The translations under genes were made by a program, and so were the position numbers. From MRBY01 sp943371005 (lineage in GTDB: Bacteria > Cyanobacteriota > Cyanobacteriia > Cyanobacteriales > MRBY01), in contig CALRTB020000005.1 of the NCBI GenBank assembly GCA_943371005.1, positions 186,001 to 250,000 of the forward strand: 64,000 bases of DNA, read 5' to 3'. The notes under the pieces were generated by a model. The model was not told where the DNA came from, did not search any database, and saw only the letters and a list, made by a program, of their open reading frames with translations. Each line of letters opens with the position of its first letter. Position 1 is the first letter of the stretch. Positions 25,839 through 35,392 of the stretch are shown in pieces.

Positions 25839-27353
25839 ATGACCATGGCCCATCAAAAATACATCCTTGCCCTAGACCTTGGTACTACCGGCAATCGTGC
25901 CCTTTTGTTTAATCACAAAGGTGATATTGTTGCCCAAGCCTACAAAGAATTAACCCAATATTATCCCCAACCGGGTTGGGTCGAACATGATGCGGCGGAA
26001 ATTTGGAACGACACCAAAGCTGTGATGCAACAGGTGGTGAACAATAGCAGTATTGCCGCCCAAGACATCGCGGCAATCGGCCTCACAGTACAGCGAGAAA
26101 CCTGCGTCCTCTGGGATAAAACCACCGGTAAACCCCTCCATAAAGCGATTGTCTGGCAGGATCGGCGCACGGCCCCCCTCTGTCAAACCCTCAATGCAGC
26201 AGGAAAAGCGGCAGAAATTTACGACAAAACAGGCTTGGTGCTGGATGCTTATTTCTCGGCAACGAAACTGAATTGGTTATTAAGCTGGGCCAAGGAAAAT
26301 AGCGCCGTTAACCCTAATAATGTCCTTGCTGGAACCATTGATACCTGGGCTTTGTGGAATCTCACAGGGGGTAAAGTCCACGCCACAGACCACAGCAACG
26401 CCAGCCGGACAATGTTACTGAATCTCAATCACAAAGACTGGGATGCTGATTTGTTGGATTTATTCGACATTCCCCGCCAGATGATGCCAACGGTGCAGTC
26501 GAGCCTGGGGGAATTTGGTAAAACTGATCCCAGTTTATTAGGGGCCGCAATTCCAATCACTGCCATCTTTGGGGATCAACAAGCAGCCCTCTATGCCCAT
26601 GGTTGCGATCGCCCTGGTTTGTTGAAATGCACCTATGGCACAGGGGCGTTTTTGGTGGCCCACACGGGAGACGAAATTAAGCGCTCCAAACATCAACTCT
26701 TAACGACCATCGCCTGCACCCAAACCCATAATGATGGTGCAAATCTTGATGTTGGTTATGCCCTCGAAGGGAGTATGTTTACGGCTGGTGCTTGTATTCA
26801 ATGGTTGCGCGATGGCTTGCAAATTATTGAAACGGCGGCCGAAACTGATGATCTTGCCCAAGGGGTAAATGATAACGGCGGTGCTTACTTTGTTCCGGCC
26901 CTGAGTGGTTTGGGGGCCCCTCACTGGGACATGAGTGCAAGGGGCGCATTTCTTGGTCTGACCCGGGGCGTCAAAAAAGAACACATGGTGCGGGCTGTCC
27001 TGGAGGCGATCGCCTACCAAGCCAAAGAAGTGGTCGAAGCGATTAACCAAGATTCTGGCACCCCGATCCAAGAATTAAAAGTGGATGGCGGCGCGTGCAA
27101 TAACGATTTTCTGATGCAATTCCAGGCCGATGTGTTGGGGATTCCCGTCGAACGTCCTGCGGTGCTGGATGCCACGGCCCAAGGGGCTGCCTTTGCCGCC
27201 GGATTAGCCGTCGGTTTTTGGGATGACTACCAAACCCTGGTGCAAAACCGCAAAATTGACTATGTCTTCAAACCCAGTGCCAACGCATCCCAAGCCCAAG
27301 CCCATTTTAAAATCTGGCAAAAAGCCGTAGAGCGAGCAAAAAACTGGGCTTAA
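25839..27353 (+). CDS. glpK: Glycerol kinase
   Basis: FGGY-family kinase phosphorylating glycerol to glycerol-3-phosphate with ATP. Visible motifs are LALDLGTTGNRALLF, the substrate/ATP regions LTVQRETCVLWDK and GDQQAALYAHGC, and the FGGY signature region VLDATAQGAAFAAGLAVGFW. Residue 504 is the end, normal for GlpK. Two ATGs (25839 and 25845) are possible. Just downstream of gghA copy 2, so glycerol released from glucosylglycerol would feed through GlpK and GlpD to dihydroxyacetone phosphate. Confidence 0.95.
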   Translation: MTMAHQKYILALDLGTTGNRALLFNHKGDIVAQAYKELTQYYPQPGWVEHDAAEIWNDTKAVMQQVVNNSSIAAQDIAAIGLTVQRETCVLWDKTTGKPLHKAIVWQDRRTAPLCQTLNAAGKAAEIYDKTGLVLDAYFSATKLNWLLSWAKENSAVNPNNVLAGTIDTWALWNLTGGKVHATDHSNASRTMLLNLNHKDWDADLLDLFDIPRQMMPTVQSSLGEFGKTDPSLLGAAIPITAIFGDQQAALYAHGCDRPGLLKCTYGTGAFLVAHTGDEIKRSKHQLLTTIACTQTHNDGANLDVGYALEGSMFTAGACIQWLRDGLQIIETAAETDDLAQGVNDNGGAYFVPALSGLGAPHWDMSARGAFLGLTRGVKKEHMVRAVLEAIAYQAKEVVEAINQDSGTPIQELKVDGGACNNDFLMQFQADVLGIPVERPAVLDATAQGAAFAAGLAVGFWDDYQTLVQNRKIDYVFKPSANASQAQAHFKIWQKAVERAKNWA

Positions 27354-27451
27354 CCTCCTCTGCCGACAACAAGTCCCCTTTCTGAAGCCGGAGCTTTAGT
27401 GAGGAGATTTAGGGGGATTAACTGTAAACCTATTGAATTAAAAAAGGATTT

Positions 27452-28702
27452 ATGACTGTTTTACCGCTCCATGACCAACATTACTCCCTTGATCATGAAG
27501 CCTTTCTTTCAACGCTCAGCGATACGGAAAATTTACTGATTATTCAAGATCTTGATGGCGTTTGTATGGGGTTAGTTAAAGACCCCCTAACTCGCAAAAT
27601 TGACCCTGACTATATCCGCGCCACGCGCAAGTTTAAGGATCATTTTTTCGTCCTCACCAACGGTGAACATGAAGGCCGCAGAGGTGTTAACCGCATCGTA
27701 GAACGGGCATTTCGGAATATTGAGGCCAAAGATGAAACGAGCTATTTACCTGGTTTAGCGGCAGGGGGCGTGCAGTGGCAGACGGATCATGGTCAAATTT
27801 CCCATCCCGGTGTTAGCCAAGCAGAACTGGATTTCCTTGGGACGGTGCCGGATTTGATTGGTCAATGTTTAGGGCAATTTTTTACTAAATATACTGATAT
27901 TTTTCCCGCTGATCTTCAACCTGAGCTAATCCATGCTTCGGTTTTAGATAATCTCGTTTCGCCGACAGCAAATTTAAATGTCCTCGCAGAATATTTGGGC
28001 GATCGCCTAGAGATTTACCAAGATCTCCAGCGCACCATGGAAACCCTAATGAATGATTTGCTTGAAAAAGCCAGTCAACAGGGTTTAGACAATAGTTTTT
28101 TCGTACACTATGCGCCCAATTTAGGGAGAGATAATGCCGGTAAAGAAATTGTCCGCTTTGCCACGGCCAAAGATTCGGGCACCACAGATTTTCAGTTTAT
28201 GGTGCGCGGTGCTGTCAAGGAAGCGGGTGTTTTAGTGCTGCTGAATTATTACTATGCCCAACGCACAGGAAACTATCCCCTCGGCGAAACTTTTAATGCC
28301 CGCCAAGCACCTCAAAATCACGAGGAATTGTTGCAACTTGTGCAAGATAAATTTGATCCGCAATTCATGCCGTTAATCGCTGGTGTTGGCGATACGGTTA
28401 CAAGTCATACAGAAGGAAATCAAGTCCGACGGGGCGGGAGCGATCGCCTGTTTCTGCAACTTGTGCAAGACATTGGTAAATGGGCCAATAGTGGCAATCT
28501 CGTCGTTTATATTGACAGCTCCCAAGGGGAACTTAAAAACCGAATTCCTTTAAAACTAGGGACAATCAATGGTCAAACCCAAGTCCTTGAGGGCATCACC
28601 GATCCGGCCGATCCGTTAAAAATTAACGTCGCTTTTCCGGGAGGTTTTGAACAATATACAGCTCTCTTTCAACGGGCTGCCGCAAACCGAACCAGAAGCT
28701 AG
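27452..28702 (+). CDS. stpA: Glucosylglycerol-3-phosphate phosphatase
   Basis: Second step of glucosylglycerol synthesis, removing phosphate from glucosylglycerol phosphate (GgpP, historically StpA for salt tolerance protein). HAD-type motif QDLDGVCMGLVKDP lies near residue 31 with the nucleophile Asp, followed by TNGEHEGRRGVNRIVE; 416 aa, close to the ~420 aa Synechocystis enzyme. It ends a plus-strand series gghA-glpK-stpA with about 100 bp between genes. Synthesis (stpA) and breakdown (gghA, glpK) are thus adjacent, while the synthase ggpS sits 17 kb away on the other strand. Confidence 0.9.
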   Translation: MTVLPLHDQHYSLDHEAFLSTLSDTENLLIIQDLDGVCMGLVKDPLTRKIDPDYIRATRKFKDHFFVLTNGEHEGRRGVNRIVERAFRNIEAKDETSYLPGLAAGGVQWQTDHGQISHPGVSQAELDFLGTVPDLIGQCLGQFFTKYTDIFPADLQPELIHASVLDNLVSPTANLNVLAEYLGDRLEIYQDLQRTMETLMNDLLEKASQQGLDNSFFVHYAPNLGRDNAGKEIVRFATAKDSGTTDFQFMVRGAVKEAGVLVLLNYYYAQRTGNYPLGETFNARQAPQNHEELLQLVQDKFDPQFMPLIAGVGDTVTSHTEGNQVRRGGSDRLFLQLVQDIGKWANSGNLVVYIDSSQGELKNRIPLKLGTINGQTQVLEGITDPADPLKINVAFPGGFEQYTALFQRAAANRTRS

Positions 28703-28771
28703 GTGGTCAATTTGAGGCTGAAGTAAGCTCACTATAATGGCAGTAGTAGCCCACCGGTGAGAGATAAGGCA

Positions 28772-29356
28772 ATGGACATGACCCTTCCTCTAGTTGAGTT
28801 GAACCTCGAAAACTGCAATTTCAGCGATGAACAATTCTTTCAACTCTGCCAACAAAATAAAAATTTTCGTTTCGAGCGCAACGCCCAAGGAGATTTAGCG
28901 ATTATGTCCCCCACCGGCGGCGAAACCAGCAACCGCAATATTGATTTGTCCTATCAACTGCAGGCTTGGAACCGTCGTACAAAGCTTGGTATTGCCTTTG
29001 ATTCTTCCGGAGGGTTTATCCTGCCCAATGGTGCAATGCGATCGCCCGATGCTGCCTGGATTCCCCTCGCCCGTTGGGAGGCCCTCGCCCCAGAAGTAAA
29101 AACAAGATTTCTACCCCTCTGTCCAGATTTTGTTGTCGAGCTATTGTCACCCACGGATTCCCTGCCCCGCACCCAAGCAAAATTACAGGAATTTATCGAC
29201 AATGGGTCACGACTGGGCTGGCTGATTAATCGTCAAACTCGGCAAGTTGAAGTGTATCGCATTGGCCAACCCATGGAGATTTTAGAGCAACCTGATTTTC
29301 TTGATGGTGAAACTGTATTGCCGAATTTTCAATTGGATTTGAGCACCATTTGGTAA
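28772..29356 (+). CDS. Uma2-family (DUF820) putative endonuclease, copy 1
   Basis: 194 aa from the ATG at 28772 (MDMTLP), which aligns with the start of the tandem paralogue; the GTG at 28757 is less likely. Family landmarks are IMSPTGGETS, AMRSPDAAWIPL (the PD of the PD-(D/E)xK fold), DFVVELLSPTDSL (the ExL/SxSD element) and KLQEFIDNGSRLGWLI. Uma2 proteins have a restriction-endonuclease-like fold and are greatly expanded in cyanobacteria, but their biological role is unknown. Followed 104 bp later by a near-identical gene. Confidence 0.85.
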   Translation: MDMTLPLVELNLENCNFSDEQFFQLCQQNKNFRFERNAQGDLAIMSPTGGETSNRNIDLSYQLQAWNRRTKLGIAFDSSGGFILPNGAMRSPDAAWIPLARWEALAPEVKTRFLPLCPDFVVELLSPTDSLPRTQAKLQEFIDNGSRLGWLINRQTRQVEVYRIGQPMEILEQPDFLDGETVLPNFQLDLSTIW

Positions 29357-29460
29357 GGCGGCTTTATCCATTTAGAAAGCCTAGAAAATAGGAGACTCCC
29401 AGGGGCCATGGGTAAGACAGCTACAATGGTTGTAGCAGCCCACCCATGGAAGCTTAGGCG

Positions 29461-30045
29461 ATGGATATAACCCTTCCTTTAGTTGAGTTAAACCTCGAAA
29501 ACTGCAATTTCAGCGACGAACAATTTTTTCAGCTCTGCCAACAAAATAAAAATTTTCGTTTCGAGCGCAACGCCCAAGGAGATTTAGCGATTATGTCCCC
29601 CACCGGCGGCGAAACCAGCGAACGCAATGCCAGTCTAACGGCGCAATTATGGCTCTGGAATCACCAATACAAACTGGGTAAAACATTTGACTCTTCCGGA
29701 GGGTTTATCTTGCCCAATGGTGCGATGCGATCGCCCGATGCTGCCTGGATTCCCCTCGCCCGTTGGGAGGCCCTCGCCCCAGAAGTAAAAACAAGATTTC
29801 TACCCCTCTGTCCAGATTTTGTTGTCGAGCTATTGTCACCCACAGATTCCCTGCCCCGCACCCAAGCAAAATTACAGGAATTTATCGACAATGGGTCACG
29901 GCTGGGCTGGCTGATTAACCGTCAAACTCGGCAGGTTGAAGTGTATCGCAGCGGCCAACCCGTGGAGATTTTAGAGCAACCGGATTTTCTCGATGGTGAA
30001 ACTGTATTGTCGAATTTTCAATTGGATTTGAGCACCATTTGGTAA
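29461..30045 (+). CDS. Uma2-family (DUF820) putative endonuclease, copy 2
   Basis: 194 aa, tandem duplicate of the gene at 28772. Both copies share the N-terminal 60 residues and the last ~110 almost without change; the difference lies mainly in the segment around residues 55-75 (SERNASLTAQLWLWNHQYKLG here). The upstream leaders are also similar (GTAGCAGCCCACC), so the duplicated unit includes the promoter side. All family landmarks remain intact, and both genes appear functional. Role unknown. Confidence 0.85.
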   Translation: MDITLPLVELNLENCNFSDEQFFQLCQQNKNFRFERNAQGDLAIMSPTGGETSERNASLTAQLWLWNHQYKLGKTFDSSGGFILPNGAMRSPDAAWIPLARWEALAPEVKTRFLPLCPDFVVELLSPTDSLPRTQAKLQEFIDNGSRLGWLINRQTRQVEVYRSGQPVEILEQPDFLDGETVLSNFQLDLSTIW

Positions 30046-30065
30046 GTGTTTACTCAGTCTAAAAC

Positions 30066-30920
30066 TTAGTCCAACTGTCGCCCGGTGAGTTCCACGAAAA
30101 TATCTTCGAGGTTCGATTCCCGCACCATCATACTGGTTTTGTCCGGCAGGCTATCAAGGTATTGTTCTGCTTCCTGGAGAGTCGGGAAAAATTTGTATTC
30201 CCAGCGATCGCCTTTTTGTTTGACCACTAAACCTTTACCGTGCTTCGCCTGGAGTTCTTCAAGGGTGCCTTCATCAATCAGGCGACCTGCTTCCATGATG
30301 CCAATGCGATCGCAGAGGGTGGCGGCTTCCTCCATATAGTGGGTCGTCAACAGAATTGTCATGCCGTTTGTGTTGAGCTCACGGATAATTTCCCAGAGAC
30401 GACGGCGGGTTTGGGGATCAAGGCCAACAGTCGGTTCATCGAGAAAAAGAATTTTTGGCTCATGCAGCAGAGCGCGGGCAATCTGGACGCGGCGTTTCAT
30501 GCCCCCTGACAGGGTTTTGACCAGAACATCACGGCGATCGCTCAGTTCTACATACTCCAAAGACTGGCGAATTAATCGTTGCCGACGGGGATTGGGAATA
30601 TGGTGCAGGCGACCATGGAATTCCAAGTTTTCCCACACCGTGAGATCCACATCCACGCTCATCTGTTGCAGCACCACGCCAATGTTGCGTTTGGCATGGG
30701 CGCGATTTTGCATAACGTCTTCCCCGGCGATGTAGATTTTGCCCCCGGTGGGTTCAGTGAGGGTGATCAGCATCCGGATCGTGGTCGATTTCCCTGCCCC
30801 GTTCGGCCCCAATAGACCGTACATTTCCCCAGCTTGAATCTCAAAGGAAAGCTCATTGACCACCGGGACTTTGCTAAAAATCTTGGTGACTTTATCGAGG
30901 GAAACCGCCGCAGATGTCAT
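30066..30920 (-). CDS. ABC transporter ATP-binding protein (DrrA-like)
   Basis: ATPase component of an ABC-2 type exporter. Walker A GLLGPNGAGKSTTIRML at about residues 35-51, signature LSGGMKRRVQIARALLHEP, Walker B KILFLDEPTVGLDPQTR, switch His in LTTHYMEEA; C-terminal extension typical of drug or polysaccharide exporters. At 284 aa it has only the nucleotide-binding domain; no permease gene lies next to it, so the partner is encoded elsewhere. Substrate cannot be predicted. Confidence 0.88.
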   Translation of the reverse strand: MTSAAVSLDKVTKIFSKVPVVNELSFEIQAGEMYGLLGPNGAGKSTTIRMLITLTEPTGGKIYIAGEDVMQNRAHAKRNIGVVLQQMSVDVDLTVWENLEFHGRLHHIPNPRRQRLIRQSLEYVELSDRRDVLVKTLSGGMKRRVQIARALLHEPKILFLDEPTVGLDPQTRRRLWEIIRELNTNGMTILLTTHYMEEAATLCDRIGIMEAGRLIDEGTLEELQAKHGKGLVVKQKGDRWEYKFFPTLQEAEQYLDSLPDKTSMMVRESNLEDIFVELTGRQLD

Positions 30921-31017
30921 GGAATTTGTAACTGTTTGTAAAGTTTACTGTTCCCATTATGCCCTGTCGCGCCGTTACTTTTTACCGTGGAAGCAGTGAT
31001 TAGAGGATTTTTCCGCG

Positions 31018-31905
31018 ATGCAATCGAGATTTTTTCAGCCGTCCGAACGTCCCCTAATCTTGGGCCATCGGGGGGTTGTGACCGATCACCAAGAAAATAC
31101 CATGGCGGGTTTCCAAAAGGCGATCGCCTTAGGTTTAGACGGCGTTGAACTCGATACTTTCCTCACGAAAGATGGCAAATTAGTGGTTTTCCATGACCTT
31201 TATACCAAGCGGTTAACGGGGGTCACTGGCAAGATTACCGAAATGACCTGGCCAGAGATCCAAACCCTACGCATTAAAGATTCCCTCAAAATCGGTAAAC
31301 AAACTTACACCTATCCCCAACGCGAAAAAATTCCTCTCCTCGAAGATGTCCTAAGCGAACTACGGGGCAAGTTGTTGATCAATATCGAGATGAAAGCGCC
31401 TCGCCTCAACCTCCAGCAACGAAAAACAGGCATTGCCGTCGCCCAACTGATCGAAAGAATGGGGCTACAACAAGAAGCATTTGTCACATCCTTTAGTATT
31501 TGGGCTTTGATGTGGCTTAAATTCACCCATCACCCCATTGAAACAGGCATTCTCTACTCACCTTTGGTGACTAAAAATCTGCTTGTTCGCAAATTTACTG
31601 AAAGTCGCATTTTAGAAAAAATTCTCGATGCGAGCTTAGTCAGTCTCAATGTTAATTTGTTTAAAAAACAAACTATTCAGCGACTCCATCAACACCAATT
31701 GGCCGTTGGTGCTTGGACGATTTTTTCACCGCCCCACAAAAGTCAAAACCCCAAAAAGTTGGCCCAAGAATTGGCCCAGGTTGATCGCCTTGTGGAACAA
31801 AATATTGACTATTTCATTACTGACCACCCCCACTACCTCCAACAGCATCTCCAGCAGCAACCGAAAACAATGGTTCAACTCCTAGATGGTGGGGAAGTAT
31901 TTTAA
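31018..31905 (+). CDS. Glycerophosphodiester phosphodiesterase
   Basis: Hydrolyses glycerophosphodiesters to glycerol-3-phosphate and an alcohol. GDPD landmarks are LGHRGVVTDHQENT (catalytic His, metal Glu), GVELDTFLTKDGKLVVFHD (metal Glu-Asp, second catalytic His) and LLINIEMKAP; 295 aa, TIM-barrel size. No signal peptide, so cytosolic. It adds to the glycerol-3-phosphate theme of the region (gpsA, glpD, glpK, ggpS), though it is not in the same operon. Confidence 0.9.
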   Translation: MQSRFFQPSERPLILGHRGVVTDHQENTMAGFQKAIALGLDGVELDTFLTKDGKLVVFHDLYTKRLTGVTGKITEMTWPEIQTLRIKDSLKIGKQTYTYPQREKIPLLEDVLSELRGKLLINIEMKAPRLNLQQRKTGIAVAQLIERMGLQQEAFVTSFSIWALMWLKFTHHPIETGILYSPLVTKNLLVRKFTESRILEKILDASLVSLNVNLFKKQTIQRLHQHQLAVGAWTIFSPPHKSQNPKKLAQELAQVDRLVEQNIDYFITDHPHYLQQHLQQQPKTMVQLLDGGEVF

Positions 31906-31931
31906 AGATGTCGTAAAGACCAAACTAAGCG

Positions 31932-32378
31932 ATGACTTTTAGTCCTTTTCTTCAGTTAATTATCAAGACACCCCTTGAGCCAGCAGCAGTACGACAAAGA
32001 TTAGCCGATGCCATTCAAGATCATACTTTTCGAGGCTCCGTCACCCAAAATACTTTTGAAATCCGACGTGTAATTCATTACACAAATTCTTTTTTGCCGA
32101 TCATGAAAGGTAAAATCAAGGCCACAAGGGAAGGAACGGTTATTAAAGTGACAATGGCCCCGCATATTTTAATACTTTGTTTCATGGTTGGCTGGCTGGG
32201 TTTTGCTTCTGTACTACTGGCGATCGCCGCTTTTCATTTCTGGGGATTATCTATTTTTTTAGTTGGCTTCATTCCTGTGGGTGTATTTATTTTTGGTTAC
32301 GTTCTGCTCACAGTCGCATTTAAATTTGAGGCCAGTAAATCCATTTTCTGTTTGCGTCAACTATTGGCCACAGCATAG
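31932..32378 (+). CDS. Hypothetical small membrane protein
   Basis: 148 aa, 26 bp behind the GDPD gene and probably co-transcribed. The N-terminal ~65 residues are soluble and mixed alpha/beta (FEIRRVIHYTNSFLP), followed by two hydrophobic segments at about residues 78-103 and 106-130. No family recognised. The layout, a cytosolic N-part and a membrane hairpin, resembles many cyanobacterial unknowns. Confidence 0.65.
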   Translation: MTFSPFLQLIIKTPLEPAAVRQRLADAIQDHTFRGSVTQNTFEIRRVIHYTNSFLPIMKGKIKATREGTVIKVTMAPHILILCFMVGWLGFASVLLAIAAFHFWGLSIFLVGFIPVGVFIFGYVLLTVAFKFEASKSIFCLRQLLATA

Positions 32379-32454
32379 GTCACCAGCAGACAAACGGAGT
32401 GCTCGCGCCTAAAATAAAAGGCTTACATTTACAAAAAATGATCGCTGGATTGTA

Positions 32455-34071
32455 ATGTCTTCGCCCCTATTCCCCTACCAACCGCAATTTGAAGCCGATG
32501 TTGTCACCGCTTGGTATGAGGGAATTTGTCCAGCGACGAAACAACTTTACCGCCTACCCCGCACCAAAAATGCCGAGGCGATCGCCCAAGGGTTAATGAC
32601 AGAGCTTCGGGAAAATCCAGATTTTAGTTGGGAAGGGAAAATGTATGGGGTGTTGCTAGCAGAAACAGCCACCGGGCAACGGGTATTTCTCAAGGCATTT
32701 TCGGGACTGCTCAAAGGCCAAAAAGTCCTCCCCGGTTGGGTGCCGCCGATGGCTGGGGGCGATCGCCTGATTTTAGAAGAACAAGAAATCCTCGCCCAGT
32801 TACGCCAGATCCGCCGGAAAATACAACGCCTCGAAACCTTACCAGAGCGGAAAAAATATCAAACTCTCCAGCAACAATGGCAGGCAAAAATCGAGCAGTT
32901 CAACGCAGAACGCCGCCAGAAAAAACAGGCACGCCGTCAAAAACGAGAGGTTTCCCAAGCGAATTTAACTGGGTCTGAATTAGCGCAAGTACTCACCGCT
33001 TTAGAGGAAGAAAGTCGCCAGGAAAGCAACCACAAGCGCGACCTTAAACAGGCAAGAGATCAGGAAATCACCCCTATCGCTGCGATAATTCACCAGGCCG
33101 ATCAAGATTTACACAGCCTCCGCCAGCGCCGCAAAACCTTGTCTCGCACCCTCCAAAAACGGATGCACCAGGTCTATCGCCTCAAAAATTTTCAAGGAGA
33201 ATCCAAGGCGATCGCCGATCTCTTTCCGAGCGGCCTACCCACCGGCACCGGCGATTGTTGCGCCCCCAAACTTCTCAACTATGCCGCGAAACATGAGCTT
33301 AAACCCCTGGCAATGGCCGAGTTTTGGTGGGGGAAAAACAGCACCGATAAGCGAGCGGGGGAGTTCTATTTAGCCTGCGAAGACCGCTGTCAACCGATCC
33401 TCGGCTTTTTACTATCTGGCTTGGGGGGCAAAACGTTTCAAGATATCATCACAACGCCTGAATTGCCCCTAGAAATTATCTACGAAGACCAAAGTTTAAT
33501 CGCCATCCATAAACCAGCTGGCCTCCCCTCGATTCCAGGGCGCAGTAGCCAGACCTATGACAGCGCTTTTTCCCGGTTACGCCGCGATTATCAGAATATT
33601 TTTCTCGTCCATCGCCTCGATCAAGACACTTCCGGGATTCTTTTGTTTGCGAAAAATGCCACTGCCCAACAGGATCTCCAAACCCAGTTTCGCCGCCGCC
33701 AGATCCACAAAGAATATGAAGCCTTACTAGAGGAAAAAATTCAGCTTTCGGCAGGGATTATTACTCTTCCCATCTGGGCAGATCCTGGCGATCGCCCCCG
33801 ACAAAAAGTAGATGCGCAACGGGGCAAACCCAGCGAAACCCATTTCCACAAATTAGATTCCCATCGCCTGAGACTCAAGCCCATCACAGGCCGTACCCAC
33901 CAACTCCGGGTCCACTGCGCCCACCCCGACGGATTGAATAACCCCATCCTGGGCGATCGCCTTTACGGCCGTAAGCCAGCCCAACGTTTACACCTCCAGG
34001 CCACAACCTTGACTTTTGTTCATCCTGAGACTGAAAGCCTGCACACAATCCGGAGAGATCCAGAATTTTAA
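32455..34071 (+). CDS. RluA-family pseudouridine synthase with long N-terminal extension
   Basis: Predicted to isomerise uridine to pseudouridine in rRNA or tRNA. The catalytic domain occupies about residues 340-538 with the motif HRLDQDTSGILLFAKN (catalytic Asp) and the RluA strands YEDQSLIAIHKPAGLPS and GRTHQLRVH. The first ~330 residues are an extension containing a strongly charged coiled coil (about residues 118-245; RKIQRLETLPERKK, ERRQKKQARRQKRE) and a Cys-containing motif TGDCCAPKLLNYAAKHELKP. This long form occurs in other bacteria, but its target RNA is not predictable here. Confidence 0.85.
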   Translation: MSSPLFPYQPQFEADVVTAWYEGICPATKQLYRLPRTKNAEAIAQGLMTELRENPDFSWEGKMYGVLLAETATGQRVFLKAFSGLLKGQKVLPGWVPPMAGGDRLILEEQEILAQLRQIRRKIQRLETLPERKKYQTLQQQWQAKIEQFNAERRQKKQARRQKREVSQANLTGSELAQVLTALEEESRQESNHKRDLKQARDQEITPIAAIIHQADQDLHSLRQRRKTLSRTLQKRMHQVYRLKNFQGESKAIADLFPSGLPTGTGDCCAPKLLNYAAKHELKPLAMAEFWWGKNSTDKRAGEFYLACEDRCQPILGFLLSGLGGKTFQDIITTPELPLEIIYEDQSLIAIHKPAGLPSIPGRSSQTYDSAFSRLRRDYQNIFLVHRLDQDTSGILLFAKNATAQQDLQTQFRRRQIHKEYEALLEEKIQLSAGIITLPIWADPGDRPRQKVDAQRGKPSETHFHKLDSHRLRLKPITGRTHQLRVHCAHPDGLNNPILGDRLYGRKPAQRLHLQATTLTFVHPETESLHTIRRDPEF

Positions 34072-34255
34072 CGTTTGTATCGCCAAGATTAGCATTGTTA
34101 AATCTATCTGGCATACTTTTTAAACTCTTTATATTTTTCTAAAAAATTTAATGAAATAATAAAAGAAGACGAGGGTTGGACAAAAAGCAATACCTTGACG
34201 CGCGTAATTCTAATCATTTCAATGCCATCCTGCCAATGGCAAGCCAAAAGCCAAT

Positions 34256-35392
34256 ATGGCGAGCTTAAGCATTATGATTCAAGACTCTTACCTGAGACAT
34301 CGGGGCGATATTTTAATTGTTGACGATGTGCCTGAAAATCTACAACTCCTTTCAGAAATTTTGGTTGAAAAAGGCCATGAAGTGCGACAGGTAATCAATG
34401 GAAAACAGGCCCTCAAAGCAGTTGCAGCCGACCCCCCTGATTTGATCCTGCTGGATATTAAAATGCCCATCTTGGATGGTTATGGCGTTTGTCAACGGTT
34501 AAAGGCTGACCCAGCCACCGCAAAAATTCCAATTATTTTCATTAGCGCTCTCAATGATGTTTTCGATAAGGTAAAGGCTTTTTCCTTGGGAGGTGTTGAC
34601 TATATTAATAAGCCCTTTGATATGTATGAAGTGCTTATTCGTGTTGAAAATCAACTCAAGATTCTTCGTAATGCCCAGGAGCTTGAAGAAAAAAATAACC
34701 AATTAGCTCAAATCAATCAAGATCTAAAATCCTTTAACTATATGGTTTCCCATGATTTGCGGCGGCCATTAACAAAATTATTAGGGTTTTGTGATTTACT
34801 CTTAGGTGATATTGATACGTTTGATGCAGATACCTTAGAGACGTTAGACATCATTGCAAATTCTGCTAAGGAAATGAATAATATCATTTCTGACTTGATG
34901 CGACTTGCAGAAATCAAAGAAAAAAAGTTAACCCTTGAGATACTTAATTTGAGTGAAATTGCAACAGAAATCATTCAGCAGCTCCAAGATGAAACACCCG
35001 ATCGGTCTGTAGAAATTAAAATCGAGCCAGAGATATTGACGATGGGCGATCGCCCGCTGCTCAAGATGGCTTTTGAGAACCTATTTGAAAACGCCTGGAA
35101 ATATACCAGTAAAGTCACAAATCCCCAAATAAAATTTTATAAAATTGATTCTCAAACCTATTGCCTAGAAGATAATGGTGTTGGTTTTAGCGCAGAACAT
35201 TTAGAAGAAATCTTCTTGCCATTCAAGCGATTTCACAGCCAAGCTGAATTTGAAGGAACGGGAATTGGTTTAGCGATTGTTAAGCGTATTATTGAAGTGC
35301 ACCGGGGAAAAATTTGGGCCGAGCCGCAAGTTAATCAAGGTGCTAAATTTTGTTTTACTTTAGGTCTTGAAATCCCCCCAACAAAGACTTAA
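34256..35392 (+). CDS. Response regulator-histidine kinase hybrid
   Basis: 378 aa with an N-terminal receiver domain (ILIVDDVPEN; phospho-acceptor Asp in LILLDIKMP; Lys in YINKPFD), a short coiled coil (about 140-160), then a kinase core with the H-box NYMVSHDLRRPLTK, N-box FENLFENAWKYTSK and G-box GTGIGLAIVKRI. Receiver-first kinases of this type are common in cyanobacteria and act as phosphorelay hubs. No cognate partner is adjacent; the signal is unknown. Cytosolic. The ATG at 34256 is used; an ATG at codon 7 is an alternative. Confidence 0.88.
   Translation: MASLSIMIQDSYLRHRGDILIVDDVPENLQLLSEILVEKGHEVRQVINGKQALKAVAADPPDLILLDIKMPILDGYGVCQRLKADPATAKIPIIFISALNDVFDKVKAFSLGGVDYINKPFDMYEVLIRVENQLKILRNAQELEEKNNQLAQINQDLKSFNYMVSHDLRRPLTKLLGFCDLLLGDIDTFDADTLETLDIIANSAKEMNNIISDLMRLAEIKEKKLTLEILNLSEIATEIIQQLQDETPDRSVEIKIEPEILTMGDRPLLKMAFENLFENAWKYTSKVTNPQIKFYKIDSQTYCLEDNGVGFSAEHLEEIFLPFKRFHSQAEFEGTGIGLAIVKRIIEVHRGKIWAEPQVNQGAKFCFTLGLEIPPTKT

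Noticed and set aside
27354..27451. Possible member of the palindromic repeat family
   Set aside because: Only loosely similar (CCTCCT, AGGAG, CCGGAG); it lacks the CTCCCTTGAGGGAG core.
30109..30120. GGTTCGATTCC resembling a tRNA T-loop
   Set aside because: It lies inside the ABC ATPase reading frame and no acceptor or anticodon stem can be formed around it.
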